Below are positions 52,972-61,822 of a stretch of DNA of 64,000 bases, piece after piece. The notes beneath the pieces are model-generated. The model searched no databases. It saw nothing but the letters and a program-made list of their open reading frames with translations, and had not been told where the DNA came from. Both the position numbers and the translations under genes were made by a program. This DNA comes from Rhizobium terrae (GTDB lineage Bacteria; Pseudomonadota; Alphaproteobacteria; Rhizobiales; Rhizobiaceae). The stretch's first letter is position 1; each line of letters begins with the position of its first letter. The DNA is taken from the NCBI RefSeq assembly GCF_003425685.1, contig NZ_QJKM01000019.1, forward strand, positions 37,696-101,695. Direction: 5' to 3'.

Positions 52972-54219
52972 TTACAGCGTAGAAGCTCGCTTCAGGTCGT
53001 CATGCTCGAATGCGCTAGCCATGCGGTTGATTTCGCTGCTTCGCGCGCCGACCGCCTTGGCCGTCTCACGCCAGGTCGCGGTGACCGCTGCCACCTCCTT
53101 GATAATGACGCGCGCCTGGGCCAGCGTAAGCGCAAAATATCCCGATGCAGCCTCCAGGAGATCGAGCGAGCAGGTGCCGTCGTCGAGATCGATATTGGTG
53201 GTCAGCACCCGTGCCTTAAGATCGGTCGGAACAGGATTGAGGTCGTAGGCCGGCGACAGCGACCAGCCGGCTTTACCCAACCATAAGAATCCGTGGTTGC
53301 GCAGATGATCGTCAACATTGGAGATCAGCACGTTGAAGACCACCCGCCGATAAAGAGCATGGGCGTCGGTCTTTCCTTGTGCTCCGTGCGCCGCGAGCGC
53401 ATCGACAATTTCCGGATAACTGCCACGCTCGCCATCCCTGGCACCCATCATTGCCATCGCTGACAGGAATGGAATTCGGATGGCGCCGTTGCGGTCGAAG
53501 CGCCGAGACAACATGACGGCTTTTCCCGCCACCTCGATAAGCTGGTGTTGCGGAGTGGCGATACCGGCCTGGTCTGCGAGTCGAAGGGCGATCTCCTCCC
53601 AGGTCTCCATGCTGTATTCGTCGGTCTCTTTCGGAAACTTGGCGATGGAAAGATGACCATGCTGATCGACGACCGAAGCTTTCGGTCGTGCGCCGCCCAA
53701 TGACGAACCGGGAGCGAAAATGAGCTGGAGGTCTTCGTCCGTCTCCTCGTCACGCAGAATGCGTTCGGTGATCTGCAGAAGCCGACCAAGCTCGATGACG
53801 GCCGGAACGCCCGTCTGGATCGGAGCCTGGAAGACCTCCTCCCCGACCCACCGGAATCGAAGCGCGCCGAGACGGGTTTCGTCAGCAATCCCCAGCAGAT
53901 AATCGCTCTCTGCGAGGGTGCGAACAGCTCGCGCGTCGCGTTCCGCGCTGCGACGCTCGGCGCGTTGCATGAGCCGTCGTCCCCAGGTGTCGGGGGCGGA
54001 GTCGCCGATCGATCCGAATGTTGCCAATCCTGCCGGCGGAGCGAAGGCCCCGCGGGTCAATGCAAGCGCCGGTTCCAGCGAGAAGCGATCGGGATCCTTC
54101 AGCCAGGCATCGTCATACTCGAACAATATGGTCTCGGAACCGCGGATGCGATTGCTCCTCGCAAGACCAATTCTGCGGGTTTCTCCAGCAAGGTCGATAT
54201 GAACTTCGAAGTCAGCCAT
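52972..54219 (-). CDS. hipA: HipA family toxin kinase
   Basis: A 415-residue HipA-like Ser/Thr kinase of a type II toxin-antitoxin system. The glycine-rich loop region SSLGGARPKASVV, the catalytic loop FNVLISNVDDHLRNHGF with Asp, and SPAYDLNPVP (the metal-binding Asp) are present. The N-terminal subdomain includes GDSAPDTWGRRLM. The characterised relative in E. coli phosphorylates glutamyl-tRNA synthetase and triggers persistence. Its start overlaps the end of the upstream antitoxin by 8 bases, as in hipBA operons. Confidence 0.9.
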   Translation of the reverse strand: MADFEVHIDLAGETRRIGLARSNRIRGSETILFEYDDAWLKDPDRFSLEPALALTRGAFAPPAGLATFGSIGDSAPDTWGRRLMQRAERRSAERDARAVRTLAESDYLLGIADETRLGALRFRWVGEEVFQAPIQTGVPAVIELGRLLQITERILRDEETDEDLQLIFAPGSSLGGARPKASVVDQHGHLSIAKFPKETDEYSMETWEEIALRLADQAGIATPQHQLIEVAGKAVMLSRRFDRNGAIRIPFLSAMAMMGARDGERGSYPEIVDALAAHGAQGKTDAHALYRRVVFNVLISNVDDHLRNHGFLWLGKAGWSLSPAYDLNPVPTDLKARVLTTNIDLDDGTCSLDLLEAASGYFALTLAQARVIIKEVAAVTATWRETAKAVGARSSEINRMASAFEHDDLKRASTL

Positions 54220-54547
54220 CGCGAGACGATCCCGACCCCGACTTCAAGCGAACGCGCTTCGGCAGATCGGCACTGGCAAGCGCCTGGCCGACACTGTCGT
54301 TGCTGATGTCAGCAATCTGGGTCAGCCCGTCGAGCAGCCCTAATGCCTGGAGGACGCCCGCATAGATTCCGATGCTGACGTTGGTGTCGCCCGCCTCGAT
54401 CTTTTGCAGGGTCGAACGAGAGGTAAAGGCTCGCTCTGCGACCACCGCCATCGGCAACTTACGTCGCCGACGAGCGTCCTGGATATCCGCACCAAGCTTT
54501 CGCAAGGCGCGCCGGACGGCTGCTGGTGGCTGATGTGGGGTAGGCAT
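54212..54547 (-). CDS. hipB: HipB-like XRE family antitoxin
   Basis: A 111-residue helix-turn-helix protein: LGADIQDARRRRKLPMAVVA, then SRSTLQKIEAGDTNVSIGIY, the XRE/Cro fold. The ATG at 54,547 is chosen because conserved sequence begins there. It overlaps hipA by 8 bases and should bind HipA and repress the pair. Immediately upstream, 63 bases away, begins an IS6-family element, which may have displaced or altered the native promoter. Confidence 0.88.
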   Translation of the reverse strand: MPTPHQPPAAVRRALRKLGADIQDARRRRKLPMAVVAERAFTSRSTLQKIEAGDTNVSIGIYAGVLQALGLLDGLTQIADISNDSVGQALASADLPKRVRLKSGSGSSRDG

Positions 54548-54610
54548 ATGGGACCTTCGCGCTACAGAATTTGCCTTTATGTAGCACGAAGCTAACAATA
54601 TTTCCAGTGA

Positions 54611-55417
54611 GGGCGATGTCACGTTAACTTGCGGTGAGGCTTTTGCGGGATAAGGCGGTGGGCATGAGCACTTCTCCCATCAGCTACAAACGTCATCGCT
54701 TTCCGCCGCAGATCATCGCCCACGCGGTGTGGCTGTACTATCGGTTTCCGCTGAGCCTGCGGCACGTCGAGGAAATGCTGCTGGAGCGCGGCGTCGCGGT
54801 CTCCTATGAAACGATCCGTCGCTGGGGCAAGAAGTTTGGGCCGGACTATGCTCGCCGCCTGCGGCGCAAGCAGCCAAGCGGCGATGACATCTGGTATCTT
54901 GATGAAATGGCCATCATGATCGCGGGCGAGAAGCATTGGCTGTGGCGCGCCGTCGATCAGAACGGCTATGTGCTCGACGAAATCGTCCAGCGCCGTCGCA
55001 ACGCCAAGGCCGCCAGGCGATTGTTGACGCGCCTGTTGAAGAAGCAGGGCGTTGCACCAAAGCGCATGATTACCGACAAGTTGCGCTCCTACGGAGCGGC
55101 AAAGCGTCAGGTGATGCCGCAGGTAGAGCACCGTTCGCACAAGGGCCTCAATAACCGTGTGGAGAATTCCCATGTGCCGCTGCGAAAACGGGAGCGAGCA
55201 ATGCAGGGCTTCCGGTCGCCGGGAAGCCTGCAGCGTTTCGTCTCGATCTTCTCCGCCACCCGCAACCTTTCGTCCCGTCCTGCTCACAACGCTCTGCTCT
55301 CGGCATTCGTGGCCACCGCCTGCAGGCCATGGCGGAATGGAACGGCGTGGCAATCGGAAACTGACAGTAGAGCGGCAAGTCTCATCGCGTTCTAACCCCG
55401 ATAACGTGACATCGCCC
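54611..55417 (+). mobile_element. IS6-family insertion sequence
   Basis: An 807-bp element bounded by the perfect 16-bp inverted repeat GGGCGATGTCACGTTA (54,611-54,626) and its complement at 55,402-55,417. It holds a single transposase gene. The 8 bases outside each end (TCCAGTGA and ATCGGCAC) differ, so there is no target duplication, as expected after recombination or cointegrate resolution. It separates hipBA from a truncated AHSA1-type gene. Confidence 0.9.
54664..55395 (+). CDS. IS6-family transposase
   Basis: A 243-residue DDE transposase of the IS6 family. An N-terminal helix-turn-helix (SLRHVEEMLLERGVAVSYET) precedes the catalytic core: WYLDEMAI, MITDKLRSY and NNRVENSHVP supply the Asp, Asp and Glu. 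The length and complete triad suggest it is active. It uses replicative transposition that forms cointegrates, which fits the lack of a target duplication. An in-frame GTG further upstream is possible but the conserved start is the ATG at 54,664. Confidence 0.92.
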   Translation: MSTSPISYKRHRFPPQIIAHAVWLYYRFPLSLRHVEEMLLERGVAVSYETIRRWGKKFGPDYARRLRRKQPSGDDIWYLDEMAIMIAGEKHWLWRAVDQNGYVLDEIVQRRRNAKAARRLLTRLLKKQGVAPKRMITDKLRSYGAAKRQVMPQVEHRSHKGLNNRVENSHVPLRKRERAMQGFRSPGSLQRFVSIFSATRNLSSRPAHNALLSAFVATACRPWRNGTAWQSETDSRAASLIAF

Positions 55418-55536
55418 ATCGGCACCTTGAGCGTCACGGCCAGGGCTGGGAAGGCGTCCGCGACGGCGTTGAGGGAGATCGCGGCTGGCCGCTCTACCTG
55501 CAGCGGTTCGGCGACCTGTTTTCGCGCAAGGCCTGA
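55418..55536 (+). pseudogene. 3' remnant of an AHSA1/SRPBCC-domain gene
   Basis: Right after the insertion sequence one frame reads HGQGWEGVRDGVEGDRGW then PLYLQRFGDLFSRKA and stops at 55,536. This is the typical C-terminal end of AHSA1-type SRPBCC proteins. The first 100 or so residues are missing and are not found left of the element, so the deletion accompanied its arrival or later recombination. Confidence 0.75.
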
Positions 55537-55941
55537 AGACCACCAGCCGGATACGATCAGGAGGAGAGCTGTCCCTCCGATTGACAGTCATTTTTTTAAA
55601 GCGATCTGGGAAAACCGCGTTTGTGCTCACGAACAACAGACGCTCTTTCCAGCCCAGACCGCAGCGCCGCGTTGACGCCGTCGACCAGCGCCAGACAGAG
55701 TTTTCCTGCCACCATTCATTTGGTGGATGCCGAGTATGATCACGGTCGCACCATCGCGATACCAGAAGTATCGATAGAGCCTGCCGACGATCTCGCGTCT
55801 ATTGAGCGCCGTGTGATGCACGCCGAGTGTAAGCTTTTCATCGAAACGATACGAAAGATTGCAACGGGCGCACTTCCCTTGCCACTCTAGTCGCACAAGT
55901 TCTGAAGCCCACGAAATAAACGCGAATGAAGAAGGGAAAAG
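55537..55941. other. Gene-poor scar region after the IS element
   Basis: About 400 bases with only short frames. A minus-strand frame at about 55,627-55,896 contains GRLYRYFWYRDGATVIILG, faintly like the C-terminus of RelE/HigB toxins, but it lacks a convincing start or partner and is not called. The region looks like mixed remnants. Confidence 0.4.
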
Positions 55942-56514
55942 GTGTCATCCAACATGACAGAAATTGAAACAGCAGTTCTCTCGAATCCCCTGGTGCGCTC
56001 GATCTGGTTAGAGTGGGAGCGACTGGATCTTCCGGATTGCTGGCTTGTTGCGGGCTGCCTGGCGCAGACCGTATGGAACAAGCACTTCGGTCTTCCGCCT
56101 GAGTATGGCATTTCCGATCTGGACCTGGTGTACTTCGATCCCGACGACGTTTCAGCCGAACGCGAACAGCAACATGGCGAACGCATCCGGACGGTGTTTG
56201 CGCACCTGCCCGTTTGGATCGATGTGAAGAACGAGGCGCGTGTTCATCTCTGGTACAATGAAAAATTCGGCTATCCGATTGCCCCCTACCGGTCCATGCA
56301 AGATGCGATCGACACGTTTCCGACGACAGCGACGGCGGTGGGAATGCGCCCCTTGTTAAAGACTGTCGAGGTCTACGCGCCATTCGGCCTTGATGATCTC
56401 CTCAGCGGCACGATCAGGGCAAACAAAAAGCAGATTACCCGCGAAATATTTGAGGCGAAAGTTTCAAAGTGGCTTAAGCGGTGGCCTAACCTAACGGTGA
56501 TCCCCTGGGATTAG
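55942..56514 (+). CDS. Nucleotidyltransferase family protein (DUF925 / NTP_transf_6)
   Basis: A 190-residue protein of the minimal nucleotidyltransferase type. LVAGCLAQTVWN and ISDLDLVYFDPDD carry the Gly and paired Asp of the nucleotidyltransferase fold, with a further Asp in VWIDVKNEARVHLWY. The GTG at 55,942 has GAAGGGAAAA upstream; an ATG at 55,954 is also possible. The substrate is unknown. It stands alone between the IS scar and the IMP cyclohydrolase gene. Confidence 0.82.
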   Translation: MSSNMTEIETAVLSNPLVRSIWLEWERLDLPDCWLVAGCLAQTVWNKHFGLPPEYGISDLDLVYFDPDDVSAEREQQHGERIRTVFAHLPVWIDVKNEARVHLWYNEKFGYPIAPYRSMQDAIDTFPTTATAVGMRPLLKTVEVYAPFGLDDLLSGTIRANKKQITREIFEAKVSKWLKRWPNLTVIPWD

Positions 56515-56642
56515 CGCCAGGGCGCTAACCGGACTGCTCCTCAAATGGAATGGTCGTGTGGCAAATATCCTGCTTTTGTTCATGGCGGAAGCTTGCGCTT
56601 CATGCAAAAGGTCCGATCAGATGATTTGGGGAGATGCTGGAA

Positions 56643-57284
56643 ATGTATGTAGGCCGGATTGTCGGAGTGGGGCGTAACCAGAACGGAAAGCTTACCGCAG
56701 CCTATAGAATTTCCAGCAGATCATTCCCGAACCGTAGCGCCAAGAAGACTGGCAACAGCGTGAATATCGTTGTGCAGCCTGGAACGGCTGATGCCATGTC
56801 CGATAGCCCGTACATCGCTTATGAGTGCATGATCTGGAATGAGCGATTTGCCATCGTCAGCAATGGCACGCATACGCGGCCGGTCTATGAAAGGCTGAAA
56901 GCAGGAAACAGCCCACGGGATGCGATCGTTGGCGTTCTTGTCGGCCTTGATCGCGAATTCGATCAACATGATACACCGAGAATTTGTGGATTGATTGATC
57001 TTGCCGAGGATAGCCTTTGGCTGGGAAGCATCACCGCAAATAGCTTAGCCGTGGCTCCCGTCGAAGTCGCTGATGGTCAGATGGCGTACATTACGACCTA
57101 CGAATTTCCGCTTCCGCAGGCCGGCCAGACCGATATCAAGTTCAATGTAACCGATGCGGATGAAACTTGCCGGCACGTCATCGCCGGTTCCGTATTCGCC
57201 GGATTTGAGAAGCCTATCTGCGCCGCGTCCTGTGTGGGCACAGCGTCAGGATTCGAAACCGCCGTTCTTGATGTGCAGGCGTAA
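56643..57284 (+). CDS. IMP cyclohydrolase-like protein (PurO family)
   Basis: A 213-residue protein resembling the archaeal-type IMP cyclohydrolase (PurO), which closes the last ring in purine synthesis. MYVGRIVGVGRNQNGKLTAA and YRISSRSFPNRSAKK are near-diagnostic, and the GTHTRPVYERL region follows. The ATG at 56,643 has GGGGAGATGCTGG upstream; one three codons earlier is less well spaced. Most bacteria use PurH instead, so a plasmid-located PurO-like protein may serve another cyclohydrolase role. Adenine deaminase follows after about 190 bases on the same strand. Confidence 0.78.
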   Translation: MYVGRIVGVGRNQNGKLTAAYRISSRSFPNRSAKKTGNSVNIVVQPGTADAMSDSPYIAYECMIWNERFAIVSNGTHTRPVYERLKAGNSPRDAIVGVLVGLDREFDQHDTPRICGLIDLAEDSLWLGSITANSLAVAPVEVADGQMAYITTYEFPLPQAGQTDIKFNVTDADETCRHVIAGSVFAGFEKPICAASCVGTASGFETAVLDVQA

Positions 57285-57294
57285 ATTCCGGAGC

Positions 57295-57329
57295 AATTGC
57301 GAAATTCCTAATACAAATATCTCGCAATT
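57295..57329. terminator. Hairpin between IMP cyclohydrolase and adenine deaminase
   Basis: AATTGCGA (57,295-57,302) and TCGCAATT (57,322-57,329) form an 8-bp stem with a 19-base loop, 10 bases past the IMP cyclohydrolase stop and followed by TAGTTTG. A weak terminator or binding site. Confidence 0.35.
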
Positions 57330-57477
57330 TAGTTTGCCGAAAAGGCAACGCCATCCGCATTTTCGCAAACCCGGGATGCCCGCTCCATCTGGCTCGCCGC
57401 TGCAATTCGCCGCTTTCGATCGGAGATGGTTTTCCCTACACTGCCCGCCTGTTCCCAAGCTGCGAAACGAGATTTTC

Positions 57478-59280
57478 ATGACCGCTCTCACCCGCTTCTC
57501 CGTCCAGCCCCTTTCGACCATGACCCGGCTGCTCGCCGATGTCGCGTCCGGCCGCCGGGAGCCGGATCTGGTGATCCGCGACGCGCGAACCTTGTCCACC
57601 TATTCCGAGCGCATTCTGGACGGACGCGAGCTCTGGATATCCGGCGGGCGCATCGCCGCGGTGAAACCGGCCGGCAGCTACAGGGGAAGTGCCGCAAGGC
57701 TCTACGACGCCAGGGGCGGTATCATCGCCCCTGGCCTCGTGGATCCGCATATCCATATCGAATCCTCCATGGTGACGGCCTGCGCCTATGCTGAAGCCGC
57801 CCTCCTCAACGGAACCACGACGATCTTCTGCGACAGCCACGAGATCGGCAACGTCATGGACGTCGCGGGCGTCGAGGCGATGCTGGAGGATGCGCGCCAG
57901 GCACCTCTTTCGATCTTCCTCACCGTGCCGAGCACGGTGCCGGCCACCTCGCCCGAGCTCGAAACGGCGGGCGGCGATCTGACGCCCGAAAAGATCGCCG
58001 CTTTGTTCGACAAATGGCCGGAGGCGGTGGCGCTCGGCGAAAAGATGGATTTCGTGCCCGTTGCCATGGGCGACGAACGCAGCCATGCGATCCTCGCCGC
58101 AGCCCTGCAGCGCGGCCGGCCCGTTTCGGGCCATGTCTACGGGCGAGAATTCGTTGCCGCCTATGCGGCCTCGGGCGTAACGGACACCCATGAGGCGATC
58201 GACCGCGACATTGCCGACGACTTGCTCGAGGCGGGTGTCTGGCTGTTCCTGCGCGGCGGCCCGCCGACGACGCCGTGGCATTCTCTGCCGCACGCGATCA
58301 AGACGATCACGGAACTCAGCGCCTCTCACAAGCGGGTGGCGGTCTGCACCGACGACCGCGATGCCGAGGATCTGCTCGCTTTCGGCCTGGATTGGGTCAC
58401 ACGGGAGGCGGTGAAAGCCGGCATGACGCCCGAACAGGCCTGGGCGATGGGCTCCCTGCATGGCGCGACCCGTTTCGGCATGGAAGGCGAGATCGGCGGC
58501 CTCGGCGGCGGGCGGAGGGCCGACCTCGTGCTTCTGACCGACGACCTGAAACCGGTCAGCACCTGGTATGGCGGCGAACTGGTGGTCGATCACCGTAAGA
58601 TCACGCCGGTTCTGGATGAGGCACTTTCGAAACCCTACCGCTATCCGGAGGCCGCCTATCACACCGTCAAGCTGCCGAAGAATCTCAAGCTGACTCCCGA
58701 CCTTCCGACCGATACCGTCACCGCCCATACGATCCGCACCGAGCTTCCCGGCATCACCCTCAGCCACGTCACGGTGACACTCGAACCCGCCAACGACTGG
58801 CAGGCGCATTTCGACCGTCATGACCTCTGCTTCGTCACCGTGGTCGAACGGCATGGCAAATCGTCCGGCAATGTCGCGCACGGTCTGCTGAACGGTTTCG
58901 GCCTGAAGAAGGGCGCGGTCGCTTCCTCCGTCGGCCATGACAGCCACAATATCATCGTTGCCGGCACCAACGAAACCGACATGCAGGTGGCGCTGGACGC
59001 GATCGAGGAAAAACAGGGCGGCGTCTGCGTCGTGATGGACGGCAAGGTCACCGCCATGGTGCCGCTGCCGATCGCCGGCCTGCTCTCCGACAAGCGCGTC
59101 CACGATGTCGCCGACGAGGTGAAAGCCCTGAAGCTCGAATGGGAAAAGGCGGGCTGCACGATCGCCTATATGGGCTTCAACCTCATCCCGCTCTCCGTCA
59201 TCCCGGAAATCCGCATCACTGACAAGGGACTTGTGCTCGTCCCCGAAATGGTGATCTCACCGCTCTTCGAAAAAGCCTGA
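57478..59280 (+). CDS. ade: Adenine deaminase
   Basis: A 600-residue adenine deaminase of the amidohydrolase superfamily, converting adenine to hypoxanthine and ammonia in purine salvage. Metal-binding PHIHIESSM (His-x-His), DSHEIGNVMDV and CTDDRDAEDL are present, along with GHVYGREF and the C-terminal KKGAVASSVGHDSHNI. The ATG at 57,478 begins conserved sequence; a much longer in-frame reading upstream overlaps the cyclohydrolase gene and is not supported. High GC and codon use match the neighbouring M20 gene, which converges on it. Confidence 0.93.
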   Translation: MTALTRFSVQPLSTMTRLLADVASGRREPDLVIRDARTLSTYSERILDGRELWISGGRIAAVKPAGSYRGSAARLYDARGGIIAPGLVDPHIHIESSMVTACAYAEAALLNGTTTIFCDSHEIGNVMDVAGVEAMLEDARQAPLSIFLTVPSTVPATSPELETAGGDLTPEKIAALFDKWPEAVALGEKMDFVPVAMGDERSHAILAAALQRGRPVSGHVYGREFVAAYAASGVTDTHEAIDRDIADDLLEAGVWLFLRGGPPTTPWHSLPHAIKTITELSASHKRVAVCTDDRDAEDLLAFGLDWVTREAVKAGMTPEQAWAMGSLHGATRFGMEGEIGGLGGGRRADLVLLTDDLKPVSTWYGGELVVDHRKITPVLDEALSKPYRYPEAAYHTVKLPKNLKLTPDLPTDTVTAHTIRTELPGITLSHVTVTLEPANDWQAHFDRHDLCFVTVVERHGKSSGNVAHGLLNGFGLKKGAVASSVGHDSHNIIVAGTNETDMQVALDAIEEKQGGVCVVMDGKVTAMVPLPIAGLLSDKRVHDVADEVKALKLEWEKAGCTIAYMGFNLIPLSVIPEIRITDKGLVLVPEMVISPLFEKA

Positions 59281-59305
59281 CCGGCGGCGGGATCAGTCGG
59301 CCAGG

Positions 59306-60703
59306 TTACTCGGCCAGCTCAGCGAGGATGCGCACCCAGGAGCGGATGCCCTTGTGGAAACTCGAAAGGTCGTATTTCTCGTTCGGGCTGTGAACGCGGT
59401 TGTCGAAGCGGGCGAAGCCGACGAGCAGCGCGTCGCAGCCGAGCCGCCGCTTGAACTCGCCGATGATCGGGATCGAGCCGCCCGTGCCGGCAAGGGCCGC
59501 CTCGCACTCCCATTCGGCGGACAGCGCCGAAAGCGTCTTCGTCAGGAACGGACTTTCAATTGGCATCACGGTTGCCGGCGCCAGGCCGAAGTCCTTGAAC
59601 GTCACCGAGCAGTCAGCCGGGATGCGCGCCCTGACATGCGCCTTGAATGCGTCGCGGATCTTTTCCGGGACCTGGCCCTCCACGAGCCGGAAGGAGATCT
59701 TCGCCGTCGCCCTGGCAGGGATCACCGTCTTGAACCCCTCGCCCGTATAACCGCCGCTCATGCCGTTGATTTCGCAGCTCGGCCGCGCCCAGACCTGCTC
59801 GAGGATGGAACGGCCGGCTTCGCCTGCCGGAATGGAGAGGCCGATATCGGTAAGAAACCCCTTTTCGTCGAACGGCAGCCGCTTCCATTGCGCCTTCACC
59901 GCCTCCGGAAGCTCCTTCACGCCGTCATAGAAACCATCGATGGAAACGCCGCCGTCCGGCGTCCGCAGGCTGGAAACCACATCCGACAGGACCTGCAGCG
60001 CGTTGCGGGCCGCATTGCCGAACATGCCCGAATGCAGGTCCCGGTCGGCACAGCCGATCTCGATCTCCGTGCTGTAGAGACCCCGCAGCATGGTGGTCAC
60101 GGCCGGCGTCTCGCGGTCCCACATGTCGGTGTCGCAGACGAAGACCGCATCGGCCTGGAGTTCGCTCGCCGACGCATCGAGGAAAGGCGCAAGGCTCGGG
60201 CTTCCCGCCTCCTCCTCGCCCTCGAAGAGGATGCTCACCTGCACCGGCAGGGCGCCGGTCATCGCCTTCCAGGCGCGGCAGGCCTCGACGAAGGTCATCA
60301 ACTGCCCCTTATCGTCGGAAGCGCCGCGCGCCACGATCGCCGTATCGCCATTCGGCAGCAACTCCAGCCGGGGCTCGAACGGATCGCTGGTCCACAATAC
60401 CAGCGGATCGACGGGCTGCACGTCATAATGGCCATAGAAGAGGACATGCGGTCCGCTGGCCGATTTTTCATGAGCGACCACCATCGGATGACCCGTCGTC
60501 GGCCGGACCGACGCATCGAAACCGATGGAAGCGAGGTCGCCGCTCAACCGGTCCGCGGCGGCCCGGCATTGATCGCGATAGGCGGGGTCGGTCGAGATGC
60601 TGGGAATCCGGATGAGATCGTAAAGGCGCGCCAGGCTATCATCCAGCCTCGCGTCGACATGCGCAAGAACCGCATCAACCTGCTCTCGGGACCCGATTCT
60701 CAT
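59306..60703 (-). CDS. M20 family dipeptidase
   Basis: A 465-residue metallopeptidase of the M20 family. Metal ligands lie in HVLFYGHYDVQPVDP (His, Asp), RGASDDKGQLMTF (Asp), and SILFEGEEEAGS (the catalytic Glu pair); a later His occurs in DLHSGMFGNAARN in the dimerisation domain. These enzymes cleave dipeptides or acyl amino acids in the cytosol. The ATG at 60,703 begins conserved text. The gene is convergent with adenine deaminase, 25 bases apart. Confidence 0.92.
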   Translation of the reverse strand: MRIGSREQVDAVLAHVDARLDDSLARLYDLIRIPSISTDPAYRDQCRAAADRLSGDLASIGFDASVRPTTGHPMVVAHEKSASGPHVLFYGHYDVQPVDPLVLWTSDPFEPRLELLPNGDTAIVARGASDDKGQLMTFVEACRAWKAMTGALPVQVSILFEGEEEAGSPSLAPFLDASASELQADAVFVCDTDMWDRETPAVTTMLRGLYSTEIEIGCADRDLHSGMFGNAARNALQVLSDVVSSLRTPDGGVSIDGFYDGVKELPEAVKAQWKRLPFDEKGFLTDIGLSIPAGEAGRSILEQVWARPSCEINGMSGGYTGEGFKTVIPARATAKISFRLVEGQVPEKIRDAFKAHVRARIPADCSVTFKDFGLAPATVMPIESPFLTKTLSALSAEWECEAALAGTGGSIPIIGEFKRRLGCDALLVGFARFDNRVHSPNEKYDLSSFHKGIRSWVRILAELAE

Positions 60704-60854
60704 CTTCCGCTCCTTACTTCGATGGCGCCGATGGAAGACCTAGCATCATCTCCCGCCGTGCAACATGCCTCCCGCCACCTCGGCGCATCGAATGTCGCAG
60801 CTTTTTGCTCTTGCCGGCTTCAACCCGGATGAAGGGCAGCACACGACCGGTAAC

Positions 60855-61364
60855 TCAAGGTGGTGAGAACCGGAACGGCGATCGAAACGCGGTAAAGGAG
60901 ATATCTCTGATGAAGTTCGTCGAATTTCCATCGCTAACGTAAAACACGTCGACGCCGGTTCCTCCCCAATAGCTGTTTGTGCCGTTACCTCCATCCAGGA
61001 AGTCGCTTCCAGCCTCGCCATTAAGAGTATCGTTTCCTTCGCCGCCATAGAGAAAGTCGTCTCCATCACCGCCGTAGAGAATATCTAACCCGCCATCGCC
61101 ATACAGATAATCATTATTGCCGTTGCCGTAGAGAGTGTCGTCGCCGTCTCCGCCATGAAGATAATCAATACCGTTTACACCCGACGGCAATGGGTCCGCA
61201 TTGTGATCGCCGTAGAGGGTGTCATTTCCGCCCTCGCCGTAGAGATGATCTGACCCGCCGTTGCCTTCTACGACCTCGCCGACGATCCCGCCGTGGAAAA
61301 TATCGTCACCACTACTTGGGGTCAGAATGTTGATTTTCGTCTGGGTCTGATCCGCTTTTGCGTT
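60855..61364 (-). pseudogene. RTX/hemolysin-type calcium-binding repeat protein, 5'-truncated
   Basis: An open minus-strand frame of about 170 codons with at least seven nonapeptide repeats of the GGxGxDxLx type (for example GGDGDDTLYG, GGEGNDTLNG), ending TAFRSPFRFSPP. No ATG or GTG start lies in the frame: an in-frame stop at 61,365-61,367 precedes it, and the only candidates are weak TTG codons. RTX repeats bind calcium and fold into beta-rolls in secreted proteins. The missing start suggests a decayed gene. Confidence 0.75.
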
Positions 61365-61822
61365 TTAACGGAATCCACCCTGACGAGAAGAACCGCGGTA
61401 CAGTCAACATCTTCAGTCAACTTAGGCGGTTCAGTGCGAGATGGAAAAGTGGGTCAAATCCCACTGAAACTGGATATTGCCAGCATCGTGACGCTGACGA
61501 GGAACTTTTGTGCACTGCGGTACTTATCGCTCGTCAACCGCGAAAGGAAGCGACTTATGTCAGACGTGAAGCTTGGTGAACCGATCCCACGGGCATTCCC
61601 GGAATTGAGCCGAAGAATAGCACAGACGTTCAAAATGGCGCCAACGTAGTGCTGCCCTTCCGAGGCCATGGACCAAACCACAGCCGCCTACCCCTACATA
61701 GCCTCATTAGATCAGTTCTTTCCGTTCCCGATGAAATTCGGCGTGTCGCTAATCCTGGCGTCGACGGCGATGCTTGTGAGCCCGGCACTGATGGCCAAGC
61801 GGTCGGAGACAGCTGGCATCAC
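61365..61822. other. Intergenic region, no gene supported
   Basis: About 460 bases between the RTX remnant and ScpB. A tiny frame at 61,557-61,649 has a ribosome site (AAAGGAAG) but only 30 residues and no recognised family. No repeat or RNA was seen. Confidence 0.4.

Noticed and set aside
55627..55896. Possible RelE/HigB-like toxin fragment on the minus strand
   Set aside because: Only a faint resemblance in one short segment, no antitoxin partner and no good start.
57436..59103. Long minus-strand frame of about 555 codons
   Set aside because: It lies exactly opposite adenine deaminase, whose plus-strand protein has complete motifs; the antisense frame is a product of high GC content and codon bias.
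59354..60832. Long plus-strand frame of about 490 codons
   Set aside because: Antisense to the complete M20 dipeptidase; Arg-rich and without family-like sequence.
60960..61280. Regularly spaced repeats that could suggest a CRISPR array
   Set aside because: The periodicity is 27 bases and translates to RTX nonapeptides; spacer-repeat structure is absent.
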